Shown: positions 48,170-61,169, counted from the stretch's first letter. The stretch is 64,000 nt of DNA from an uncultured Lentisphaerota bacterium (GCA_903921725.1 CAIXRA010000072.1:1-64000); one strand, 5' to 3'. A program made the numbers and translations. The notes: generated from the sequence alone by a model not told the origin.

Positions 48170-49294
48170 ATGGCCGCCGACGCGAAGATGTCCCGCTCCA
48201 CCTACCTCACCCGCAATGTCGGCGAGTACGCCGCCACAGTCGAGATCAACGGCGTCCAGTACGAGAAGGTGGACGACCTGCGCTACGGCACGAACCCGCA
48301 CCAGACCGCCGCCTACTACCGCCCCGCCGGCCGCGTTGGCGCCATCGGCGGCATGCAGGTGCTGAAGACCGGCAAGGGCGGCCTCTCGCAGACGAACCTC
48401 GAGGACATCTCCTACGCGCTGAACATCGTCAAGTTCTTCAGCCAGGACGCCTGCGCCGTCATGAAGCACGTCAACCCCAGCGGCGCCGCCGTCGCCGTCG
48501 CGGGCGACACCCTGCGCGACGTTTACATCAAGGGGCGTGACGCCGACCCGCGCGCCGCCTTCGGCTCCACCACCGCCTTCAACTGCAAGGTCGACGCCGC
48601 CACCGCCAAGGAGATCATGCAGCTCTTCACCGAGTGCGTGGTCGCGCCCGACTTCGACGAGGAGGCGCTGAAGATCTTCAGCGACCAGGAGACCTACAAG
48701 CTCAACCAGCACATCCGCATCCTCAAGTGCGGCGACCTCGCCACCCTGCCGAAATATGTCGGCGATCCGGTCGATGGCTACCGCACGATGAAGGTGCTGG
48801 CCGACGGCTCCGTGGTTGTCGCCGACCCGCTGCTGACCAAGGTGCGTACGGTTGCGGATCTCGCGCCGGCCTCCGGCACGAGCAAGACGCTCGGCGAGGT
48901 GAAGTCCACCGTCGCCGCGACGGGGCAGCAGCTCCAGGATCTGCTCGCCGCTTGGTACATCAACCTCAGCGTCCGCTCCAACGGCGTCGTCATCATGAAG
49001 AACGGCGGCACGCTCGCCGTCGGCACCGGCGAACAGGACCGCGTCGGCGCGGTCGAGCAGGCGATTGAGAAGTGCCGGATCAAGTACGCGGGCAAGGAAG
49101 CGCTGGCCGGCGCGGTCATGGCCAGCGACGGCTTCTTCCCGTTCCCCGACGGCGTCGAGGTGGCGGCAAAGGCGGGCGTGAAGGCGATTGTCGCCCCGTC
49201 CGGCTCGCTCAAGGACGCGGATGTCGTCGCCCGCGCCAACGAGCTCGGCGTCGCCCTCTACCACGCCCCGGAACGCATCTTCTCCCACCATTGA
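48170..49294 (+). CDS. Stand-alone AICAR transformylase (PurH C-terminal domain only)
   Basis: 374 residues. It matches the AICAR formyltransferase half of PurH: DLRYGTNPHQTAAYY, the catalytic KH pair in CAVMKHVNPSGAA, DPRAAFGSTTAFN, YINLSVRSNGVVIMKNGGTLAVGTGEQDRVGAVEQA and AVMASDGFFPFPDGVE. The N-terminal IMP cyclohydrolase (MGS-like) domain of the usual 510-530-residue bifunctional enzyme is absent; the gene starts cleanly before YEKVDDLRYG, so it is not a truncation at a contig edge. A separate cyclohydrolase must exist elsewhere if the pathway is complete. Confidence 0.9.
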   Translation: MAADAKMSRSTYLTRNVGEYAATVEINGVQYEKVDDLRYGTNPHQTAAYYRPAGRVGAIGGMQVLKTGKGGLSQTNLEDISYALNIVKFFSQDACAVMKHVNPSGAAVAVAGDTLRDVYIKGRDADPRAAFGSTTAFNCKVDAATAKEIMQLFTECVVAPDFDEEALKIFSDQETYKLNQHIRILKCGDLATLPKYVGDPVDGYRTMKVLADGSVVVADPLLTKVRTVADLAPASGTSKTLGEVKSTVAATGQQLQDLLAAWYINLSVRSNGVVIMKNGGTLAVGTGEQDRVGAVEQAIEKCRIKYAGKEALAGAVMASDGFFPFPDGVEVAAKAGVKAIVAPSGSLKDADVVARANELGVALYHAPERIFSHH

Positions 49295-49530
49295 TTCCGG
49301 CTCGTCCGCGGAACGCTCCGCCTTTCCCGCCAAAGCGCGGAGGAGTACCGGCACAACCTTGACTCTCCCGCACAAAATGGCGGGCCGGGGGTGCCGTCAA
49401 CCCAGAGTCCACCGTTCCGCGCCCGGCTGGCGCGGTTCAGCGGGCATGGTCGTTGGGGCCCGCCGGGAATTCAAGGCGGATCGTTGATTGTCCGTGAACG
49501 CTGTCGGGATCGTGCTGGTATAGTATGCCC

Positions 49531-51132
49531 ATGGGGAAAATCGTCCAGCTTTTTTACCGCTCGCCCTGGATGTCGGCCGCGATGTTCGGCATCCTCATCG
49601 CCGCCCTGAAGTGGCCGGCGCTCCGCCTGCCTCCGGTCTGGGACGAGGCGGTCAGTATTTTTCCCGCCGCCGACTTCCTGGCGCAGCATCATTTCAACGC
49701 GGCCGCCATGCTGCGGCAACCGGAGTGCGGGGCGCACTGGCTCTCCCTGATGAGTCTGGTCACGGCGGCGGTGCTCTCCATCTCCCACGGCGAGGCCGGC
49801 CGGATTTTCCTGCACTTACTGCAGTGGGCGATGGGCGCCGCGGCCTGCACGATCTTCATGCGGATGCTGGCTCCCGCGGCCGGCCGGGGCGCGGCGCTGC
49901 TTGCGGCGCTGTTGTTCCTGGCGGTGCCGGTGACGCTGGCGCAGCTCGGGTACATGTACGTCGAGATTCCGCTGGCGCTGTTCTCCGTGGCGGCGGTGGC
50001 GGCGCACCTTTCCGGCCGCGTCCGCCTGACGGCGCTGCTCTGCCTCCTGGCATGCTTCACCAAGGAAAGTGGCGTTCTGGCCGCCGCCGCTCTGGGCTGC
50101 GCCGCCGTGCTGGAGGGCGAAAGCTGGGCGAAGGGAATGCGCCGGGCGTGCCTGTACGTCCTCCCCGGAACGCTGCTGACCGCCGCCTCAGCCGGCATCG
50201 TCGCCCGAATCGACCTCAGCCCCGGCGGGCTTGCACGGCCGGAGCTGTTCCAGCGGATCTCCTCCGCCTTTGCGGACACCGGCGGGCTGCTTCTCCGGCT
50301 GATGCCCGACCATCCCGTTCTGCTGGCGTTCGCCCTTCCCGCAGCGGCCGTGGTCGTGGGCGCGGGACTCCGTCTGCGGCTCCGCTCCGGTCCCGGAGCG
50401 CTGGCGGACGCACGCACGCGTCTTCTGCTGGTTTCCGGCTTTTTCGTGCTTGGATTCATCGCCTTCTACTTCCTGGTTGCGCCCGCCCTTTGGGATCTCC
50501 GGAACTACCTGCCCCGCTATCTGGTGCAGGCGTTGCCGTTCATCATCACTCTTTTCGTCCTCGGCGGCGCCAGACTGTGGAGCGCGCGCGCCGCGTGCCT
50601 GTGCCTGGCGTTCCTGTCGGCGCTCTGCCTGGTGAACCGGCACGGACTGCTGTATGCGGGGCGGCCGGTTCCATCCAACGACATCTCCCTGGCCGAGCGG
50701 TCCGAGGAATGCATGGACGGTTGCCTGGCGATGCGCGACTGCATGGAGTGGGTCGGGCGGAAGGCGCCGCGGGAGATTCCGGTCCTCCTCTGCCCGTACG
50801 CCTATGCGTCGGCGCGGCATCCATCCTTCGGTTATCTGTCCGAGCTGCCGCCCAATGTGGTGGACACCGCCGGCGACCCCGCCTTCCGCACGCTCGACCC
50901 CGCCCGGCTTCCGCCCCGATTCTTCGCCGTCTACTGCTTTCCCTCGCCCGGCGCCGAACGTATCCGGCGGTTGATTCACGCCGGCGGGCTCCCGGACGCG
51001 CCGTGGCGCGCGAGACGATGCGCCGTCTTTCGGCACGGCATGTTCCTCATGTACGCCGTGGAGTTTGTCCGGCAACAGCCGCAGCCGTCCCGTGGCCCCG
51101 CGTTGAAAATAGCCACCGACGGGGTACATTAA
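49531..51132 (+). CDS. GT39/ArnT-like multi-pass glycosyltransferase
   Basis: 533 residues from the ATG at 49531; another ATG lies at 49525. About 10 to 12 hydrophobic segments occupy residues 10-390, followed by a soluble C-terminal domain of about 140 residues. The first extracytoplasmic loop PVWDEAVSIFPAADFLAQHHFN has the acidic DE pair of GT-C enzymes that use lipid-linked sugars (ArnT, PMT families); LAQLGYMYVEIPLALFSVAAVAAHLSGR is also typical. Acceptor and donor unknown. TATAGT lies directly before the first ATG, which could mean an almost leaderless transcript. Confidence 0.78.
   Translation: MGKIVQLFYRSPWMSAAMFGILIAALKWPALRLPPVWDEAVSIFPAADFLAQHHFNAAAMLRQPECGAHWLSLMSLVTAAVLSISHGEAGRIFLHLLQWAMGAAACTIFMRMLAPAAGRGAALLAALLFLAVPVTLAQLGYMYVEIPLALFSVAAVAAHLSGRVRLTALLCLLACFTKESGVLAAAALGCAAVLEGESWAKGMRRACLYVLPGTLLTAASAGIVARIDLSPGGLARPELFQRISSAFADTGGLLLRLMPDHPVLLAFALPAAAVVVGAGLRLRLRSGPGALADARTRLLLVSGFFVLGFIAFYFLVAPALWDLRNYLPRYLVQALPFIITLFVLGGARLWSARAACLCLAFLSALCLVNRHGLLYAGRPVPSNDISLAERSEECMDGCLAMRDCMEWVGRKAPREIPVLLCPYAYASARHPSFGYLSELPPNVVDTAGDPAFRTLDPARLPPRFFAVYCFPSPGAERIRRLIHAGGLPDAPWRARRCAVFRHGMFLMYAVEFVRQQPQPSRGPALKIATDGVH
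51103..51130 (+). promoter_or_regulatory. Probable nifJ promoter
   Basis: TTGAAA (51103-51108) and TACATT (51125-51130) with a 16-base spacer. It overlaps the end of the upstream glycosyltransferase gene; the leader would be about 57 bases. Confidence 0.5.
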
Positions 51133-51193
51133 AAGTGCTTTTTGTTAAAAAATTCACAGACCCGCAACCCTCATCCACCGGAGAACATCACCA

Positions 51194-54733
<3,540 letters not shown>

Positions 54734-54759
54734 GGGGATTTTGCATCCGCGGAGAACAG

Positions 54760-54787
54760 GGCGGCCGGAGCAATCCGGCCGCCTTTT
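54760..54787 (+). terminator. Rho-independent terminator of nifJ
   Basis: GGCGGCCGGA (54760-54769) / TCCGGCCGCC (54774-54783) with loop GCAA and TTTT. Confidence 0.88.
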
Positions 54788-54868
54788 CCGCTTTTGCGGC
54801 CTTCCCCGATTGCCGGCGGCGGAAAGCGGCGCCCGGATTCCGGTTGAACGTCCGCGGAACGATGCGGG

Positions 54869-55399
54869 TTACGCGCCGGCGGCCGGGTCGCCGTTCTTGC
54901 TTTCGGCGCGGCGGCGGCGGAAGAACTCCTGGAACTGGGCGAGGCACTCGTCGCCCAGCACGCCGCCGGTAACCTGGACGGCGTGAAGCATGCCGGGGAA
55001 GCCGGTGATGTTGAGCGCGCTCCCCGCCGCGCCGCAGCGCGGGTCGGCGCACCCGAAAACAAGGCGCGTGAGGCGGCTGTTCACCATCGCCCCGGCGCAC
55101 ATCGCACACGGTTCCTTGGTGACGTAGAGCGTGGCGCCGGTCAGCCGCCAGTTGCCGACGGCGGCGGCGGCCTGCGTGAGCGCGAGCATCTCCGCGTGCG
55201 CCGTGCCGTCCTTCAGCATCTCCACCTGGTTCCAGGCGCGGGCGACCACTTTCCCCTCGAAAACGACAACGGTGCCGACCGGCACCTCGCCGGCCTCCGC
55301 GGCGCGCTCCGCCAGCCGCATCGCCTTGCGCATGAAATCTTCGTCCGAAGCCGGACGCAGGGGGGTGGTTTCTTCGCCGCTCATGCTTTGCTGTTCCAT
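54869..55399 (-). CDS. tadA: tRNA-specific adenosine deaminase TadA
   Basis: 176 residues from the ATG at 55399; the ATG at 55384 is an alternative. It is a cytidine-deaminase-fold enzyme with zinc ligands in GTAHAEMLAL (His and catalytic Glu) and TKEPCAMCAGAMVNSRL. FGCADPRCGAAGSALNI follows, and the basic C-terminal helix (FFRRRRAESKN) binds tRNA. It converts A34 to inosine in tRNA-Arg(ACG). Convergent with nifJ. Confidence 0.92.
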   Translation of the reverse strand: MEQQSMSGEETTPLRPASDEDFMRKAMRLAERAAEAGEVPVGTVVVFEGKVVARAWNQVEMLKDGTAHAEMLALTQAAAAVGNWRLTGATLYVTKEPCAMCAGAMVNSRLTRLVFGCADPRCGAAGSALNITGFPGMLHAVQVTGGVLGDECLAQFQEFFRRRRAESKNGDPAAGA

Positions 55400-55535
55400 G
55401 GATGGGCCGGGAATCCGGGTGCTGGCTAATTTTATGCGGGGCGGCGCGGATTCAACCCGGATCCCGAATTCCCGCATCCAAAATCAAAAATCATCATTCG
55501 GAAATTCCGTTGCTCCCGCCGGACGCAAAGGTAAA

Positions 55536-55568
55536 CGAAAAAGCCGCAGACGGTTTCCCGGCTGCGGC
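55536..55568 (-). terminator. Rho-independent terminator of the HTH-EIIA gene
   Basis: Minus-strand stem GCCGCAG / CTGCGGC (55543-55549, 55562-55568), followed by TTTTTCGTTT. Confidence 0.82.
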
Positions 55569-55598
55569 CTTGCTCAATCAACGGCGGAGGGGTCCGGT

Positions 55599-56291
55599 TC
55601 AGCCCGCGGCGGGAGCCTGACGCGACTCGGCCTCCAGCACCAGGCGTACCATTTCCTCGCCGCTCTTGGCCTTCAGGCAACCGTCCGTGAACGCCGGATC
55701 CTGCAGGAGGCGGGCCAGGGCGCCCATGAGGTGCAGGTGCAGCTCGATGTTCTGGCAGGCGAGCAGGAAGAAGAGGCTGACCGGCTTCTTGTCCAGCGCC
55801 TGGAAATCCACGCCGGACTTGCTGCGGCCGACGATGATGATGGCGGGTTCGCGCAGGGTCGGAATCGGATCGCGCGGATGCGGGATGGCGATGCCGCTGC
55901 CGATGCCGGTGCTGAGAAGCTTCTCGCGGGCCATGAGGCGGTTGCGCAAATCCTGGATGTCCAACGTCAGCGTCTTCCGGGCAAACGGCTCGCTGAGTTC
56001 GTTGATTGCGCCCTCGACGTTCTTGGCCTTCATCTCCAGAATGACACGGTCCTCGCGCAGCAGGCGGCTGACCGGCATGGGGATGTTGGGCTGGGTGAAC
56101 TCGTTGAGGGGAACAACATCCGGGCCGCTGGGCTGGCTCTGCGGGAAGAAAAGCTGGTCGATCTGGCTGCCGTTGAAGCGCCACTGACCCCCGATCTTGA
56201 CGCCCTGAATCTGGCCGGATTTCAGCATGCGCAAAATGGTGCGTTCGTTGACCCGCAGATACTCGGCCAGTTCTTTCAGCGTCAAAATCAT
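55599..56291 (-). CDS. Excisionase/MerR-type HTH fused to a PTS EIIA (PtsN-like) domain
   Basis: 230 residues. Residues 1-50 are a DNA-binding helix-turn-helix of the excisionase type (LTLKELAEYLRVNERTILRMLKSGQIQGVKIGGQWRF). After a linker, residues about 75-225 form an EIIA-2 domain with the phosphoacceptor histidine in GSGIAIPHPRDP, then FFLLACQNIELHLHLMGALARLL. The fusion suggests a regulator whose DNA binding responds to PTS phosphorylation, or nitrogen-PTS output at DNA. It has its own promoter and terminator. A second single-domain EIIA is at 29.4 kb. Confidence 0.9.
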   Translation of the reverse strand: MILTLKELAEYLRVNERTILRMLKSGQIQGVKIGGQWRFNGSQIDQLFFPQSQPSGPDVVPLNEFTQPNIPMPVSRLLREDRVILEMKAKNVEGAINELSEPFARKTLTLDIQDLRNRLMAREKLLSTGIGSGIAIPHPRDPIPTLREPAIIIVGRSKSGVDFQALDKKPVSLFFLLACQNIELHLHLMGALARLLQDPAFTDGCLKAKSGEEMVRLVLEAESRQAPAAG

Positions 56292-56348
56292 GTCGTCAAT
56301 TCCCTTCTCTCACCCCAAAACCCCGTCTACTTCATGTCAATAACTGAC

Positions 56349-56377
56349 AAAATAAGGCATGAACCCAAAAAAGACAA
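56349..56377 (-). promoter_or_regulatory. Sigma-70 promoter of the HTH-EIIA gene
   Basis: On the minus strand TTGTCT and TATTTT with a 17-base spacer, about 60 bases before the start. The rest of the 56292-56617 divergent interval shows no clear signal apart from the ribosome-binding site of the phosphatase gene. Confidence 0.55.
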
Positions 56378-56617
56378 GGGGAAAGCAGTAAAACCCGCAT
56401 TTTTATTTTGGCCGCAATCTTGACGATTCCACCGAAACGCCCTCCTCCATCTTTTTCCGCCAATCCGGCAACCGGAAAACAGCCAACGGCCTACCGTTGT
56501 CATTATCCGCGCGGCGTCCGCGGCCCGGTTCCCCGACGTTTGCCGAACCCGGCCGGCCGGAACAACGGCACCCATGCGGGGTCTATGCATGCGAACCATA
56601 AAACGGGGAGGCTGCCC

Positions 56618-57883
56618 ATGTTCCGGAGAGTGTTCTGCGCGTTGGCCGTGTTGTCGGCGATTGTTCTAGGATGCGGATGCGCGGAGGCCGCGGCACCGCT
56701 TCCGGCAAGCATCGGCCCGTATCTGCAGAACCCGTCGGCAAACGGGATGACGGTCTGCTTCCTGACGCCGTCGGGCACAAACTCGGGCACGGATGGCGTT
56801 CGCGTCCTCTGGCTCCGCCAAGGCGCCCCCGGAAAGCCTGCGGAAGCCGCCGCCAAAGGCACGGCCATTCCGGGCACGCCCTGGACAATCTGGAAGGCGC
56901 GGCTAACGCCGTTGCAGCCGGGTGCGACCTATGAATACCAGATCCGCCAAGGCCGGGAAAAGAGCGGGACGACCACGCCCGCCTACCGGTTTCACTCGAT
57001 GGATCCGCACGCGAAAACCTTCCGGGCGGCGTTTTTCAACGACATCCACAACCGCGAGGCCACGTTGGAGGCGGTGATGAAAAACGTGAAGCCGGAAGAT
57101 TATGAAATGGCCTTCCTGCTGGGCGACATGTGGACAAACCCGAGTCCGGCCAAGGAGGCCGACCAGGTCTTCCGCACGCTGGAGGCGTACATCCGGCTGC
57201 TGGACGGCGCGGAGAAGCCGATGGTCGTTGTCCGAGGCAACCATGAAACAATCGGCGGTTTTGCCGGAAAAATGGCGTATCTGTTCGACATCCCCGGATT
57301 GGACGCCGCGGCGGGCGAGTTCGAGCAGCAGTGGCAGTTCACGCTGCAGACGGGGCCGGTCTGGCTCATGGGGCTGGACGGCGGCGACGACTTCATCAAG
57401 CGCCTCGAGAAGTTCCAGCCGATGCGCCAGCGACAGGCGGAATGGATGAAGGGCGTGCTGGCGCGGAAAGAGGGCGCCGGCTGCTGGCGCGTCCTGCTCA
57501 CGCACATGCCGGTCTACAACGACAACTGCTGGAATTCCGAACCGTGCCGCCAGATGTGGGAGCCTGTGCTCAGCGGAGCCGCGATCGACCTCGAAATCAG
57601 CGGCCACGAGCACAATCTCTGCAAGCTGCTGCCCAAGGGGAAGACCTATGAAATCATCTTCAATGGGCATTACCCCGACCAGCAGGATCCGCAGCAGCGC
57701 AAGAAATGGTCCTGCATCCTGGCCTGGTCGGTCTTGATCGGCGGCGGGCCAGCGATGAAGGGTGGGGAAGCGGGCGAGGTCAAGCTCATGAACGCGGACG
57801 AGAAAACGCTCACCGTGCGCTGCTTCGGCATCCATTCCAACAAACCGCTCGCCACCTTCACGTTCGACGCCAAGGCGAAGTAG
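56618..57883 (+). CDS. Secreted metallophosphoesterase (purple-acid-phosphatase-like)
   Basis: 421 residues from the ATG at 56618 (GGGGAGG upstream). A signal peptide ends CAEAAAP, with a lipobox-like LGCGC. Residues about 30-125 form a fibronectin-III-like domain (GPYLQNPSANGMTVCFLTP, PGATYEYQIRQG), as in purple acid phosphatases. The catalytic metallophosphatase motifs follow in order: FFNDIHNR (DxH), LLGDMW (GD), VVRGNHET (GNHE), LLTHMPVYND (H) and SGHEHNL (GHxH). It probably releases phosphate from organic esters outside the cytoplasm. Confidence 0.9.
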   Translation: MFRRVFCALAVLSAIVLGCGCAEAAAPLPASIGPYLQNPSANGMTVCFLTPSGTNSGTDGVRVLWLRQGAPGKPAEAAAKGTAIPGTPWTIWKARLTPLQPGATYEYQIRQGREKSGTTTPAYRFHSMDPHAKTFRAAFFNDIHNREATLEAVMKNVKPEDYEMAFLLGDMWTNPSPAKEADQVFRTLEAYIRLLDGAEKPMVVVRGNHETIGGFAGKMAYLFDIPGLDAAAGEFEQQWQFTLQTGPVWLMGLDGGDDFIKRLEKFQPMRQRQAEWMKGVLARKEGAGCWRVLLTHMPVYNDNCWNSEPCRQMWEPVLSGAAIDLEISGHEHNLCKLLPKGKTYEIIFNGHYPDQQDPQQRKKWSCILAWSVLIGGGPAMKGGEAGEVKLMNADEKTLTVRCFGIHSNKPLATFTFDAKAK

Positions 57884-58077
57884 CTCGCAACGCGCGGGGC
57901 TCCGGGTTCGCGCCCGAAGTAACGCGGCTCATTCCTGACCGCGTTGACCGGCTCCGCCACGGGCACGCACCGCCGGCACACCAACACCATGCGGCGTTCC
58001 CATTCCCGGCGCCACGCTCCCGGGCTGGCACGCCAGGACGCGGGCAGGAATGCGCCGCGTTGCTCAACCGCCTCCGG

Positions 58078-59313
58078 TCAACCCGCGCTCCGTGCTTCCA
58101 GGTCGCGGCCACGCCAGGCGAACCAGAGGGTTCCGAGAAGGCCGCAGGCGGAGGCCGTTGCGAAGTTCGCAAGCGGCGAGAGATTCCACAGCCAGCCGGA
58201 GGAGAGCACCGCAGCGGCCACGACTCCGTCCCGCAGCAGGTAATAGGCGCCGAAGGTGGCGGCCTTGGCGTTCTCCGGCGCCAGGTCGAGGATCAGCGCC
58301 TTGCGCGTCGGCTCCCCGAACTCCTTCAGGCCGCGGATGACAAACGCCGCCGCCAACAGCGGCAGCAGCAGCCCCGGACGCCCGAGCCGTTCCGGCAGCC
58401 AGCCGGCCAGCCAGAGCGACATCGGAAAGAGGGTGAAAAAGACAAACGTTCCGACAATGTACGGCTTCTTCGTGCCGCGGTCTGAAAGCCAGGCCACCGG
58501 CAGGTACACCGCGGCGGCGACGGCCATTTCGGCCGCGGTCAGCCAGCCGAACGCACCTTCGGAAACTTTGAGGTTTTTGCACACCCACACGGCCATGAAG
58601 GCGTAGGGAAGCTGTTCGGCAAAGCGGATCAGCGTGTCGGCCACCAGCAGCGTGCGCAGTTCCGGGGTGAAGTGCTTCAGCGACTCCCGCAACGGCGCCG
58701 GTTTTTTCAGCGCGGCGGGATCCTCCTCCACGAAGCGCAGGATCACCGCGACGGCCAGCAACGCCAGCAGCAGCGCACCGGCAAAGGCGATGCGGATTCC
58801 GCACACCGTCCCGTACGCCGCCAGCAGGGCGCCGCCGATCACCGGCCCGAGCGCCATCGGCACGCGGCGCGTCAGGGAATGCAGGCTCACGCCGAGCGCG
58901 CGGCGGTTTTTCGGCACGTTTTTGGAGACGAGGCTCATGGCGGCGGGCAGCGAGACGGCCGTCCACGCGCCGAACAGCACCGCCCCGGCGAACACCGCCC
59001 ACCAGCGCGGCACGAAGATGACCAGCGCGTAGCCAGCGCATGACATCAGCGTGAAAAGAACCAGCGCGCGGCGGTAGCCCAGCCGGTCGCTGAGCCAGCC
59101 GCCGGGGTAGGCGTACAGCCCGCCGAGAAAATTGGTCATCGCGTTCAGGTTGCCGATGGCGACCGCGCCCGCGCCGAGCGCGCCGAGGTACAGCGGCAGG
59201 AACCGCTCCGCCATGCGTTCGCCAAGCCCCACAAGCAGCACCATGCCGAGCATGGCCAGCATCGGGCCGCCAAACACGGACGTCGGATTGGGTTTCGCCT
59301 GCATGCCGCCCAA
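58078..59313 (-). CDS. Major facilitator superfamily transporter
   Basis: 411 residues with 12 predicted hydrophobic segments. The motif-A loop is GGWLSDRLGYRRALVLF between helices 2 and 3, and a second-half counterpart is VAWLSDRGTKKPYIVG. GPVIGGALLAAYG lies in helix 5. The charged central loop spans about 190-220. Substrate unknown; it resembles drug or sugar-phosphate efflux proteins of the DHA group. It is convergent with the phosphatase gene and divergent from the YiiX-like gene. The start may be nine bases later. Confidence 0.88.
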   Translation of the reverse strand: MGGMQAKPNPTSVFGGPMLAMLGMVLLVGLGERMAERFLPLYLGALGAGAVAIGNLNAMTNFLGGLYAYPGGWLSDRLGYRRALVLFTLMSCAGYALVIFVPRWWAVFAGAVLFGAWTAVSLPAAMSLVSKNVPKNRRALGVSLHSLTRRVPMALGPVIGGALLAAYGTVCGIRIAFAGALLLALLAVAVILRFVEEDPAALKKPAPLRESLKHFTPELRTLLVADTLIRFAEQLPYAFMAVWVCKNLKVSEGAFGWLTAAEMAVAAAVYLPVAWLSDRGTKKPYIVGTFVFFTLFPMSLWLAGWLPERLGRPGLLLPLLAAAFVIRGLKEFGEPTRKALILDLAPENAKAATFGAYYLLRDGVVAAAVLSSGWLWNLSPLANFATASACGLLGTLWFAWRGRDLEARSAG

Positions 59314-59446
59314 TATAACCCGCCGTCCTCGCGACCGTTCTCACCGCCCAGCATCCACCCCGAGCGCGGCGGGGCATGCACCGCCGCCGTTTGTGCCGGG
59401 AAAAGAAGCGCGTATGGTAAGGCAAAACACCACAGGGAGAATGCCC

Positions 59447-61048
59447 ATGCGCTTCATGATGCTCTTTCTTGCCGCCGTGCTTGCCGCCGCCACCGCGACG
59501 CCCGTCACCGCGGCGGACGCCCCCTTGCGCCTGTCCGGGAAAGAGACACAACGGCAGTTCATGGCGAAGCTTTCCGCGGCGGAGGGGGATGCGGAAAAAG
59601 CCGGGCGGTCGCTCGATGCGGAGATCGCCGCCTTCCAGTCCGTCATCGAGGAGGGATTTGTCTTCCGTCGGAGGATTGCGGCCCTCGCGACGGAACTCCG
59701 CGCCAAGACCGATTCCGGCCAGCCGCTCACCGGTGCCGACCTCGACCGGCTCAACGCCGGCATCAGCCGCGGCGCGGAGATCGCCCGGCGCATCTTCGCC
59801 GTCGTCGACGTACATGCCAACTGGCGCACCGCGTCCGACCGGGATATGAAAAAGGCCGGGTTCCCCGACGGCCTTTCCATCCCGCTCCGTACCAAGGGGG
59901 CCATGCTTTCGCTTGCCGGCTCGCTGTTCCTCTATGACAGCTACCGCCTTCAGGTCGCCGGCCTCGCCGAAAACGACAAGATCCGCCGCGTGCTCAACCG
60001 CGGCGACAAGGGCTACAGCAATCCCAAGTCGCTGCTGGACGGCGTGACGGAGGAATTCATCTCCGTCGCCGGCCGCGGACGCGCCGCCGCCGAACTGCGC
60101 TACTGCGAGGAGAACCAGTTCGCCACCGCCGCCTGCTACAGCGGCCGGGACAACCTCCGCTGGCTCCAGGAGATGATTGCCCAAAGTCCCTCCCGCCGCA
60201 TGCTGCACGGCGAGATCATTCCAGATTCCGGGGCCGTCGGCGAACAAATCGCCGGCCGCACCGGCATGCTCCTCGGCGGCATCAAAAATCTGGGCGAGGA
60301 TTCCATGAACACCATCAGCCTCTGTTTCGGCAACACCGTCGGCCTGGTCGAGACGCGCAAAGGCAGGCTGTGGGGCGACGCCGCGGTCGCCGCCCGCGTC
60401 CGGGGCGTCCTCCGCCCCGGCGACATCCTGCTGGAGAAGACCCCATTCCGCCTCACCGACACCTTCATCCCCGGGCATTGGGGGCACGCCGCGATCTGGC
60501 TTGGCGACGAAGCGGAACTGAAGGCGCTCGGCCTGTGGGACGACCCCGTGCTGAAGCCGTACCAGGAGAACATCCGCGCCGGCAAGTGCATCGTAGAGGC
60601 CCTCCGCGGCGGCGTCACCCTGAACACCATCGAACATTTCCTGAACATCGACGACCTCGGCATCCTCCGCGAACCCGCCCTGGAAACGGACCGGGAGACG
60701 CTCCGGCGCCATCTTCTGCTCACCCTCCGCCAGGTCGGCAAGGAGTACGATTTCAACTTCGATGTGGAGACCACCGACAAGATTGTCTGCTCCGAGCTGG
60801 TCTATGTCGTCTACACCGACATCACTTGGCCCACCGACAAAACCCTCGGCCGCTACACCATCAGCCCCGACAACGTCGCCGCCAAGGCGTTCGACGGCGG
60901 CCCGCTGCGCCTCGTCCTGTTCTACCACGACGGCCGGCCCGTCACCGACAAACCGCTGGAGCGGATGGCCTTGCTGATGGCGCGGGAGGCCCCCGTCCCG
61001 TCCCCGCCATCCCCGCTTCCCCCCGAAATCCCCCTCATCAACCCATGA
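59447..61048 (+). CDS. Secreted YiiX-like permuted papain-fold (NlpC/P60 superfamily) hydrolase
   Basis: 533 residues from the ATG at 59447 (GGGAGA upstream). Signal peptide ends TAADA. The N-terminal 300 residues are helical with coiled-coil character and no known domain. The C-terminal part has the permuted catalytic order of YiiX/LRAT-like enzymes: LRPGDILLEKT, the histidine in PGHWGHAAIWLGD and the cysteine in DKIVCSELVYVVY. Members hydrolyse peptides, amides or lipids of the envelope. The proline-rich tail (PVPSPPSPLPPEIP) is disordered. Divergent from the MFS gene. Confidence 0.87.
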   Translation: MRFMMLFLAAVLAAATATPVTAADAPLRLSGKETQRQFMAKLSAAEGDAEKAGRSLDAEIAAFQSVIEEGFVFRRRIAALATELRAKTDSGQPLTGADLDRLNAGISRGAEIARRIFAVVDVHANWRTASDRDMKKAGFPDGLSIPLRTKGAMLSLAGSLFLYDSYRLQVAGLAENDKIRRVLNRGDKGYSNPKSLLDGVTEEFISVAGRGRAAAELRYCEENQFATAACYSGRDNLRWLQEMIAQSPSRRMLHGEIIPDSGAVGEQIAGRTGMLLGGIKNLGEDSMNTISLCFGNTVGLVETRKGRLWGDAAVAARVRGVLRPGDILLEKTPFRLTDTFIPGHWGHAAIWLGDEAELKALGLWDDPVLKPYQENIRAGKCIVEALRGGVTLNTIEHFLNIDDLGILREPALETDRETLRRHLLLTLRQVGKEYDFNFDVETTDKIVCSELVYVVYTDITWPTDKTLGRYTISPDNVAAKAFDGGPLRLVLFYHDGRPVTDKPLERMALLMAREAPVPSPPSPLPPEIPLINP

Positions 61049-61141
61049 ACCGGATTTCCGTTTGCGGGCGCGGCACTCCGGAAGCCGGGATGGATTACGC
61101 TCCGCCATGCCGCCGGCCGTCCATCATTCTGCCGCGCCGTC

Positions 61142-61169
61142 TTGACGGCCGGATTTCCACGACTATGTT
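61142..61169 (+). promoter_or_regulatory. Probable rpmA promoter
   Basis: TTGACG (61142-61147), 16-base spacer, TATGTT (61164-61169). The leader to rpmA would be about 70 bases. Confidence 0.55.

Noticed and set aside
49519..49524. Confident promoter for the GT39-like gene
   Set aside because: TATAGT is good but no -35 hexamer is found at 16-18 bases, and it abuts the start codon.
58064..61108. 1014-residue minus-strand frame across the MFS and YiiX-like genes
   Set aside because: It covers two convincing genes in other frames and encodes no recognisable domain; high GC makes stops rare.
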